Source of the DNA: Streptomyces sp. TS71-3
GTDB lineage: Bacteria > Actinomycetota > Actinomycetes > Streptomycetales > Streptomycetaceae
Assembly: GCF_018327685.1 (NCBI RefSeq)
Contig: NZ_BNEL01000001.1
Coordinates: forward strand, 4,216,001-4,280,000
Length of the DNA: 64,000 nt
Direction: 5' to 3'
Part shown: positions 57,756-64,000 of the stretch, one piece after another
How the letters are laid out: each line of letters opens with the position of its first letter
How positions within the stretch are numbered: position 1 is the first letter of the stretch
The notes under the pieces: model-generated
Seen by the model: the letters and a program-made list of their open reading frames with translations, nothing else
Databases searched by the model: none
Told to the model about the DNA's origin: nothing
Translations under genes and position numbers: made by a program

Positions 57756-60700
57756 TCAGCCGAGCGACGGCTCCGCGGTCCTGGCCGCACCGCGGTCCGG
57801 GGCCCGCTCCCCCGCGGCCGTCCGGGAGGGCGCCGGCTCCGTCCGGCCCGGTCCTCCGGTCGCGGGGGAGAACAGGACGGACGCAGCCGTGGCGACCGCG
57901 GCGCAGGCCACGGCCGTCGACCAGGCGACGGGGCCGAGCGGGACGCAGCCGAAGAAGTGGCTGACGCCAGGCGTCTGGACGATGCCCACGAGCGTGAGCG
58001 CGGAGGCGGCCACGCAGCCGACGACGAGGGGGCTGCCCCTGCCGGCGACCAGGGTCTGGCCGAGCTGGGCGCCCACGAGCGCGGCGAGCGCGATCGTGCG
58101 GGCGCGCGCCGGCCGGCCCGTGACCCGTCCCGCCATCCAGGCCGCGCCCGCGCCGGCGGCGGTGGTGACGGCCCGCACCGTCATCTCGCGCGTGAGCGCG
58201 GCGCCGAGCGAGGCCTCCGGACCCTCCTCCAGCAGCCGTTCCTCGGTACTGGCCGCCGGCCTGCGCAGGGCGACGGCGATGGCGGGGGCGAGGTCGGTGA
58301 AGAGGTTGACCAGCAGGAGTTGACGGGCCGTCAGCGGCGAGGAGCCGCTCAGGGCCGAGCCGAGCAGGGTGAAGCCGATCTCGCCGAAGTTGCCGCCGAC
58401 GAGGATGGCGAGCGCCCGGCGGACCGAGGCCCACATGGCGCGGCCCTCGACGAGCGCGGCCAGGATCGTCTCCAGGCGGTCGTCCGTGACGACGAGGTCG
58501 GCGGCGGCGCGCGCGGCGGGCGTGCCGCGCCTGCCGAGTGCGATGCCGACGTCGGCGAGCCGGATCGCCGGGGCGTCGTTGGAGCCGTCGCCGGTCATCG
58601 CGACCGTGCGGCCCAGCCGTTGGAAGCCCTGCACGACCCGGACCTTGTGCGCGGGGGTGCCCCGGGCCACGACGCCGACGGAGGGCAGCAGCGCGTCCAG
58701 GGCGCCGTCGTCCAGCTCGTCGAGCTCGGCGCCGGTGACGACGCGGTGGCCGTCGAGGACCTTCAGCTCGCGCGCGATGGCCTCGGCGGTCTGCGGATGG
58801 TCACCGGTGATCATGACGATCTGCACGCCGGCGTCCGCGAGCTGGCGCACCGAGCGGGCCGCGTCACTGCGGACCTCCTCGCTGAGCAGCAGGAAGCCGA
58901 GGAAGTCGAGTCCGGCCACGGCGTCGTCGTCGAGTTCGCCGCCGGCCGCGTCCCGGCGTTCGGCGACCGCAAGGACCCGGTAGCCCGCCGAGGCCAGCTT
59001 GTCGGCGCGGGCCAGCAGTTCGGCGGCGTCGACGCGCCGGCCTCGGTGGGTGGCGCAGCGCTGGACGACCTCCTCCGGGGCACCCTTGACCGACAGCATC
59101 CGGATCCGCCCGGCACGGCCGCGGGTGGCGTGGTAGCCGCGGCTGGGCTCGAACGCCAGGTGGGCGTCCGGGCGCCAGTGGGACGCGCCCTCGGAGGCGC
59201 GCACCCCCGCGCGCCTCCCCCCTTCGGTGACGGCACGGTCGGTGACGTGCTCCTGCGGCCGGTCGGCCCGCGCCCGGGGCGTGGCGCGCAGACCGGCGGC
59301 GAGCACCGCGCGCTGCGCGGACGCGAGGCGCCCCAGGGGCCGTTCGGCTCCGCCCGCGTCGACGCCGGAGAGTTCGATGCGGCCCCGGGTGAGGGTGCCG
59401 GTCTTGTCGAAGCACAGCACGTCGGCGCGGCCGGCCGCCTCGATGGTGCGCGGGTCGCGCACCAGCACGCCCTGCGCGGCGAGCCGCCGGGAGGCGGCGA
59501 GTTGGGCGGCGGAGACCAGGAACGGCAGGCCCTCGGGGACGCTGGCGACGGCGAGTGCCACACCGGCGCCGATGCTGTCGCGCAGCGGGTGGCGGTGCAG
59601 CAGCCCCGCGGCCATCACGGCGCCCGCCGAGCCCAGCGCGACCGGCAGCGCGGTGCGGGTGATGCGGGCGAGCCGCCGTTCGACGCCCACGGCCGGTGAG
59701 GCACCGCGGGCCGTCAGCGCGCTCTGCCCGGCCTCGGTGTCGGTACCCGTGGCGACGACGACGGCGGTGCCGTGCCCGGTGGCGAGGGTGGTGCCCTCGT
59801 AGACCATGCAGGTGCGGTCGGCGACGTCCGCGGCCAGGACGGGGTCCGGGCTCTTGGCGACCGGCATGGACTCGCCGGTGAGCGCGGACTCGTCCACCTC
59901 CAGTCCCTCACCGTCCGTCAGCCGGCAGTCGGCGGGCACCACGTCGCCGCCGGAGAGGTGGACGATGTCGCCGACGACGAGTTCCCCGGCGGGGATCCTG
60001 CGCTTCCGCCCGTCCCGCACGACGAAGGCGGTCGTCTCTGCCCCCTCGTGCAGCCGGCGCACCTCACGCTCCGTCAGATGACGCTGTACGCCGCCGACCA
60101 CGCCGGACAGCACCGTCACACCGACGACGATGGCCGCGTCCACGACGCCGCCGACCGCCGCGGACAGCACGCCCCCGCCGAGCAGCACGGGGGTGAGCGG
60201 ATTGGCCAGTTCGATGGCGACGGACCGGATGAGGGACGGCTGCCGGGGGCCCACCTGGCCGGGGGCGGCGCGGCGCGCGGCCTCCGCGTCCGCCAGCCCT
60301 TCGGGCCGGCTGCCGGTGCGGGCCAGCACCGTGTCGACGGGCATCGCGTGCCAGGGCTCCCGGGCCGGCACCGGATCGGGCGGGCGGCGCAGCAACCGGA
60401 CGGCGCTCCACGCGCCGTACACCATGCCGAGCGCCGCCGCGCCGTTGACGGCGGCCATGCTGCGGACGGCGGGGCGGCGGTCCGGACCGGTCAGCGCCGT
60501 CACGGCGCCGGCCCCGGCGGCGGCCTGGGCGAGCCGTACGCCGCGCCGGGAGACGGTCCGCGCCGGGCCGCACGCCTCGGCGAGGGGCAGGGCGGCGGTG
60601 GCGGACAGCGCGTACACGTGGGCTCCCCAGGCGGGGACACCGTCCGCGCGTGCGACGCCGACGCCGATGTCGGCGCAGGCGAGGGCGGCACGGTCGGCGG

Positions 60701-62207
60701 AGACCAGCAGCACCCCGCGCCCGCCGGCCTGGAGCCGCCGGACCGTGGCGACGGCCTCCTCGCCGTCCGGCGCGATCTCGTCGGCATCGGGCACGACGGC
60801 CCCGGCCCGGGGTCCGCGGGCGACGACGCGGAGCCGCGAGCGGTGGGCCGCGGCCACCAGGAGGCGTGCCGCGTCCGGCACTTCGGGGACGGCCTTGATG
60901 ACGGCCATCAGCCGGTCGCCCTCGGCGAGCCCGAGGAGCCGGGCGTCCTGCTCGGCGAGCGCCGCGGCGGCGCGGCGGCCGGTGCGCCCCCGTACCCGCA
61001 GGTCCTCCAGGGGGCCGAGCCGCCAGCCGCGGGCGGTGGCGAGCCGGTCCGGATCGCCCGGGTCGAACAGCCGGTGCCCGGTCGCCGCGAGCTTTCCGGC
61101 CTGCGCGTCCTTGTCCAGGGGCACGAGGTCGGCGAGCCGGTAGGTGCCCTCGGACAGGCCGCCGGTGTCCAGGACGAGCGTGCCGATCCGGTCCAGCAGG
61201 CGCAGCGAGCCGGGGGCGTGCACCGGCGTGCCGCGCGTGTTCAGAGCGCCGCCGAGGATGCAGACGAAGGCCTCTCGGGCCAGCACCGGCGCCTTGGGGA
61301 TCGTCGCGAGGGCGGCGGCCACCGCGGCGCGCGGGCGGCGGCGGACGCCGAGGACCCCGGCGAAGGAGGCACCGGCGACGTGGGCCGACCGTGCCGTGTA
61401 CCGCTCGACCGGGCCGTTGCGCAACGGCGTCACCCGCGGCGGCACCTCCGGCAGCGCGCCGGCCGCCGCGCGCTCCCTCGTCCCGGCCATGCCGGGCTCC
61501 GCCTCGTGCCAGGCGGCACGCGCGCTCCTCATCTCGGCGACCAGCAGCCCGTGCCGGGCGGCGTCCACGGTCAGGCCCAGGATCCCGCCCGCGCCCGCCT
61601 GGAAGACGGCGTTGAGCGCGGCGAGCACCACTCCGGCGTTGTCGCGGCCGAGGGCGGCGTCGGCCAGGCGGCGCAGCCGGGGCTCGTAGTCGATCTCCGA
61701 GATGACGGCCGCCACCTCGTACGGCAGCGGGACGAAGCGGACGAGACGGCCGGCGGCGGCGACGGGCAGGGCTGCGGCCTGGAAGGCGAGGGACCAGACG
61801 ATCTTGCCGGCCGGCCTGGGCGCGCCCGGGTGACCGGCCGGCAGCGGCTCCCCGCCGGCTTCGTGCGCGTGCTCGACGTCCTCCACGACGGCGAGCAGCT
61901 CCTCCAGCAGATCGGCCTCTTCCTCGGCGCCGCCGCCGGTGGCGATCACGACGGCCTGGAGCACGCCGTTGACGGCGGCCCACTCGACGGCGGGGTGGGC
62001 GGCCAGCCGCCGTTCGAGCTCCTTCGCGATCCCGCGCGCCCGCGGCCCTCGCAGGCCGCGCACCAGGATGTGCAGGCGGCCGCCCGTGAAGCTCAGCACG
62101 CGGGAGCGTGCGGTGGCCGCGGATCCGGCGGTGGCCGCAGGCGGTCGGGCGTTCCGTGCGGCGCCCGTGAGCAACCCGTTCAGCACCCCGATTCCCGGGA
62201 CCTTCAT
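57756..62207 (-). CDS. CtpI-type P-type cation-transporting ATPase, extended N-terminal half
   Basis: A 1483-residue protein. The C-terminal 750 residues form a complete P-type ATPase: TGES near 776, PEGLP near 889, DKTGTLT with phosphorylated D934, KGAPEE near 1039 and TGDGSNDAPA near 1204. The N-terminal 700 residues hold membrane segments and a degenerate copy of the catalytic core: LVLDTGGL (D347) in place of DKTGTLT, and ADIGVGVARADGVPAWG in place of the ADVGIALGRRG loop. This layout matches mycobacterial CtpI. The ion is not known. The minus-strand start lies 191 bases from the divergent histone-like gene. Confidence 0.85.
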   Translation of the reverse strand: MKVPGIGVLNGLLTGAARNARPPAATAGSAATARSRVLSFTGGRLHILVRGLRGPRARGIAKELERRLAAHPAVEWAAVNGVLQAVVIATGGGAEEEADLLEELLAVVEDVEHAHEAGGEPLPAGHPGAPRPAGKIVWSLAFQAAALPVAAAGRLVRFVPLPYEVAAVISEIDYEPRLRRLADAALGRDNAGVVLAALNAVFQAGAGGILGLTVDAARHGLLVAEMRSARAAWHEAEPGMAGTRERAAAGALPEVPPRVTPLRNGPVERYTARSAHVAGASFAGVLGVRRRPRAAVAAALATIPKAPVLAREAFVCILGGALNTRGTPVHAPGSLRLLDRIGTLVLDTGGLSEGTYRLADLVPLDKDAQAGKLAATGHRLFDPGDPDRLATARGWRLGPLEDLRVRGRTGRRAAAALAEQDARLLGLAEGDRLMAVIKAVPEVPDAARLLVAAAHRSRLRVVARGPRAGAVVPDADEIAPDGEEAVATVRRLQAGGRGVLLVSADRAALACADIGVGVARADGVPAWGAHVYALSATAALPLAEACGPARTVSRRGVRLAQAAAGAGAVTALTGPDRRPAVRSMAAVNGAAALGMVYGAWSAVRLLRRPPDPVPAREPWHAMPVDTVLARTGSRPEGLADAEAARRAAPGQVGPRQPSLIRSVAIELANPLTPVLLGGGVLSAAVGGVVDAAIVVGVTVLSGVVGGVQRHLTEREVRRLHEGAETTAFVVRDGRKRRIPAGELVVGDIVHLSGGDVVPADCRLTDGEGLEVDESALTGESMPVAKSPDPVLAADVADRTCMVYEGTTLATGHGTAVVVATGTDTEAGQSALTARGASPAVGVERRLARITRTALPVALGSAGAVMAAGLLHRHPLRDSIGAGVALAVASVPEGLPFLVSAAQLAASRRLAAQGVLVRDPRTIEAAGRADVLCFDKTGTLTRGRIELSGVDAGGAERPLGRLASAQRAVLAAGLRATPRARADRPQEHVTDRAVTEGGRRAGVRASEGASHWRPDAHLAFEPSRGYHATRGRAGRIRMLSVKGAPEEVVQRCATHRGRRVDAAELLARADKLASAGYRVLAVAERRDAAGGELDDDAVAGLDFLGFLLLSEEVRSDAARSVRQLADAGVQIVMITGDHPQTAEAIARELKVLDGHRVVTGAELDELDDGALDALLPSVGVVARGTPAHKVRVVQGFQRLGRTVAMTGDGSNDAPAIRLADVGIALGRRGTPAARAAADLVVTDDRLETILAALVEGRAMWASVRRALAILVGGNFGEIGFTLLGSALSGSSPLTARQLLLVNLFTDLAPAIAVALRRPAASTEERLLEEGPEASLGAALTREMTVRAVTTAAGAGAAWMAGRVTGRPARARTIALAALVGAQLGQTLVAGRGSPLVVGCVAASALTLVGIVQTPGVSHFFGCVPLGPVAWSTAVACAAVATAASVLFSPATGGPGRTEPAPSRTAAGERAPDRGAARTAEPSLG

Positions 62208-62398
62208 GGATCACCACCCACACCTCGCCGACAAGCGAAGCGTACCGGCACATGAACTCTATGTAATTTTATATGCCTGTTTGCACCCGTTTGGCTCCGG
62301 TACGCGAGAAAGTGAGGCGTTGCCCGGACCATGGGGAGGGATGTTGCCCGGTCCACGCGGGGGAGACGGGGGAGACGCGACAGGAGGAGGCGAGCCGT

Positions 62399-62842
62399 AT
62401 GACGAGCACCGCGAGCACATCAGGGAAGAAGAAGGCGAGGGGCGAGGCCCGGACGCGCACGAGCGGCCCCCGGAAGTCCGCACCCGCCACGCGCGAGAAG
62501 TCCAAGGCCACCGCCCGCAGCACGAGCGCCCGCAGCACCAGCGCCCGCGCCACGAGCGCCCGGGCCCGGGCCCGGAGCAAGGAGCCCGAGGAGCAGGGGC
62601 CGCACGTGCACATGGCACACCCCTCGGTCCCCGTCCCGTACCTGACCAGGGAGGACCTGACCGCGGGCATGCAGGCGGCCCGGTCGGGCATGCCGGGCGT
62701 CAAGCTGCCACCGCCCGAGCGGCTGGCCTTCTACGGCGGTCTCGGCGCGCTCGCCGTCGTCGGAGCGGTCGAATGGCCGGTGGCCGCGGCCATCGGCGTG
62801 GCGACCGTGGTCGCCCGGCGGGGGCGCCGCTCCAGCGAGTGA
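62399..62842 (+). CDS. Histone-H1-like basic protein with membrane anchor
   Basis: A 147-residue protein; GGAGGAGG lies 9 bases before the ATG. The first 65 residues are Lys/Arg/Ser/Ala/Thr-rich tandem repeats (TSARSTSARATSARARARSK), like histone-H1-like DNA-binding tails. The C-terminal part has PPPERLAFYGGLGALAVVGAVEWPVAAAIGVATVV, one or two hydrophobic segments. A basic tail that could bind nucleic acid or acidic lipids is therefore tied to the membrane. It diverges from the CtpI-type ATPase. Function unknown. Confidence 0.7.
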   Translation: MTSTASTSGKKKARGEARTRTSGPRKSAPATREKSKATARSTSARSTSARATSARARARSKEPEEQGPHVHMAHPSVPVPYLTREDLTAGMQAARSGMPGVKLPPPERLAFYGGLGALAVVGAVEWPVAAAIGVATVVARRGRRSSE

Positions 62843-63152
62843 GGCCGGCCGGTGGGCGTGAGCGGGGGGCCGCACACCGGCATCAGGACGTGAGCGGAAC
62901 GTGCCCGTGCGCGCAGAGGCGTGCGCGGGCGCGGCCTGTCGGGCCCACGGGAGCCGGGCATCTTCGCGCACCGGAGCACGGGCCACCGGGCGGGAGCTGG
63001 GCCGCTGCCCGTCATGCGCGGCCACGGGCCGGGATGCTGCCGGTCGTGCACGCCAGGGGCTGGACCGCTGCCGGTCTGCGCGCTCAGGGGCTGAGGGGGC
63101 TGGTGGGCCCGCTGCCGGTCATGCCCGGCGCCGCCCCTGGCGGCGTGCGCCA
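62843..63152. other. Intergenic region with GCTGCCSGTC repeats
   Basis: GCTGCC(C/G)GTC recurs at 63004, 63036, 63067 and 63111 (spacing 32, 31, 44), most copies followed by A/G-TGC. No gene is seen in this gap between the histone-like gene and the AraC gene. Confidence 0.5.
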
Positions 63153-63998
63153 TTATCGCCCGCCGCCCATGTGCAGCGCCGCACGGTAAGCAGCCGGGGT
63201 GACGCCGTAGGTCCGGGCGAACCACCGGGTGAGGTGGGCCTGGTCCGCGAAGCCGGTCTCGGCGGCCGCGGTCGACGGCGCCACGCCCTGGGCCAGGAGC
63301 GCACGGGCGCGGCGCAACCGCAGATCGCGCTGGTAGTCGCTGGGCGCGAAGCCGTACGCCGAGCGGAAGCCCCGGTACAACGCGAAGCGGCTGCAACCGG
63401 CCACCTGGGCCAGCTCGTCGGCGGTGACGTTCTCGGCGAACCGCCGGCGCAGCAGACCGCGGGCCCGTGCCATGGCGCCCGCGTCCACGCGTCCGCGCGG
63501 CTCGGGCGGGCGTGCCGGGCGCATGGCGGCGTCACGGGTCAGGGCCAGCACGGCGGCGGTGAGGCGCTCCTCGACGACCAGCCGGGGCGCGTTGCCGGCC
63601 ACGGCGGTGTGGAGGCGGGCGACGGCGCGGGCCAGGGAGGGCCTGTCCACCACCGGGGCGTCGAAGAGCGGCAGCCCGGCTCTGCCGGCGGAGGCGTCCG
63701 CGAGAACCTCCCGGAGCAGATCCTCGCCGAGATGGAGCATCCGGTAGCGGTATCCGCGGCCCGCGGCCGACTGCCCGTCGTGCGGGTCGTCCGGATTGAA
63801 CGCCATGACCAGTCCCGCCGGGCTGACGTGCCGCTCTCCCCTGCACACGAAGGACTGGGCACCGTCGTCGGTGACCCCGAAGGAGTACGTGTCGTGGGCG
63901 TGCATCGGATAGGCGTACCGCTTGAAGCGGGCGTGCATGGCCTCCAGCGCGAGCCCGGGGACCCGCCAGTAGGCCGCGCGCTCCGCGGAAGACGTCAT
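63153..63998 (-). CDS. AraC-family regulator (second copy type)
   Basis: A 281-residue regulator whose ATG is 2 bases from the window edge; the upstream region is not visible. The AraC-ligand domain starts MHARFKRYAYPMHAHDTYSFGVTDDGAQSFVCRGERH and includes the MAFNPDDPHDG cupin loop; the helix-turn-helix is RFAENVTADELAQVAGCSRFALYRGFRSAYGFAPSDYQRDLRLRRARALLAQG...GFADQAHLTRWFARTYGVTPAAYRAAL. The C-terminal helix matches the AraC protein at 56634-57710 closely, so they are the same subfamily. Target unknown. Confidence 0.85.
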   Translation of the reverse strand: MTSSAERAAYWRVPGLALEAMHARFKRYAYPMHAHDTYSFGVTDDGAQSFVCRGERHVSPAGLVMAFNPDDPHDGQSAAGRGYRYRMLHLGEDLLREVLADASAGRAGLPLFDAPVVDRPSLARAVARLHTAVAGNAPRLVVEERLTAAVLALTRDAAMRPARPPEPRGRVDAGAMARARGLLRRRFAENVTADELAQVAGCSRFALYRGFRSAYGFAPSDYQRDLRLRRARALLAQGVAPSTAAAETGFADQAHLTRWFARTYGVTPAAYRAALHMGGGR

Positions 63999-64000
63999 CT

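Noticed and set aside
62273..62398. Longer start for the histone-like protein (62273)
   Set aside because: The extra 42 residues lack the repeat character and the strong GGAGGAGG site lies just before 62399.

Overview
The window is very GC-rich, densely coded and full of genes typical of an actinomycete. GTG starts, 4-bp start/stop overlaps, leaderless genes, Ala/Pro/Gly-rich tails, and families such as the SCO2322-type proteins, the RNase H/phosphatase fusion, CtpI-type ATPases and DUF1990 proteins point to a Streptomyces chromosome. Everything here is read from the sequence; no database search was run, so species and gene numbers are not claimed.

Left part (1-13 kb): the tail of an IS481-type transposase followed at once by an iron-box-like site with no obvious target gene; a secreted HNH nuclease; a TMEM165/GDT1-type Mn/Ca exporter behind a recognisable yybP-ykoY (Mn2+) riboswitch; a HAD phosphatase; a membrane-anchored peptidoglycan-binding protein divergent from a 14-TM drug exporter that carries an acidic repeat head and a winged-helix-like tail; RibD/DHFR-like, DUF1992 and FHA-type proteins; and an MHS-type symporter.

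13-28 kb: a GT87/PAP2 fusion protein whose 3' end overlaps a convergent YoaK (DUF1275) gene; a five-gene minus-strand operon (squalene-cyclase-like alpha-barrel protein, SCO2322-type beta protein, EcfT, double EcfA, EcfS), read here as a surface vitamin capture and ECF uptake system resembling the two-domain layout of animal transcobalamin, possibly under a B12-type riboswitch; a KstR-like TetR repressor; and a coupled GT4 / methyltransferase / alpha-toroid operon with a KstR-type operator over its promoter, followed by an NHL beta-propeller gene.

28-45 kb: small membrane proteins, a MITE-like element with 21-bp terminal repeats, a methyltransferase/amidase pair, an MFS exporter fused to a carboxypeptidase-regulatory-like domain and divergent from a second MFS exporter with two palindromes between them, and a two-component system (kinase and regulator separated by two convergent DUF1990-family genes and a small membrane gene) with a DrrAB-type ABC exporter.

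45-64 kb: a housekeeping operon (Nif3, zinc-ribbon coiled-coil protein with a probable CTG start, RNase H/phosphatase); a divergent TetR/NAD-epimerase pair sharing three operators at an exact 32-bp period; LacI and TetR regulators; KDPG aldolase; a secreted GH12 glucanase; YaaA; a Uma2 protein; two AraC regulators; and a giant CtpI-type P-type ATPase with a degenerate N-terminal ATPase half, divergent from a histone-H1-like membrane-anchored protein.
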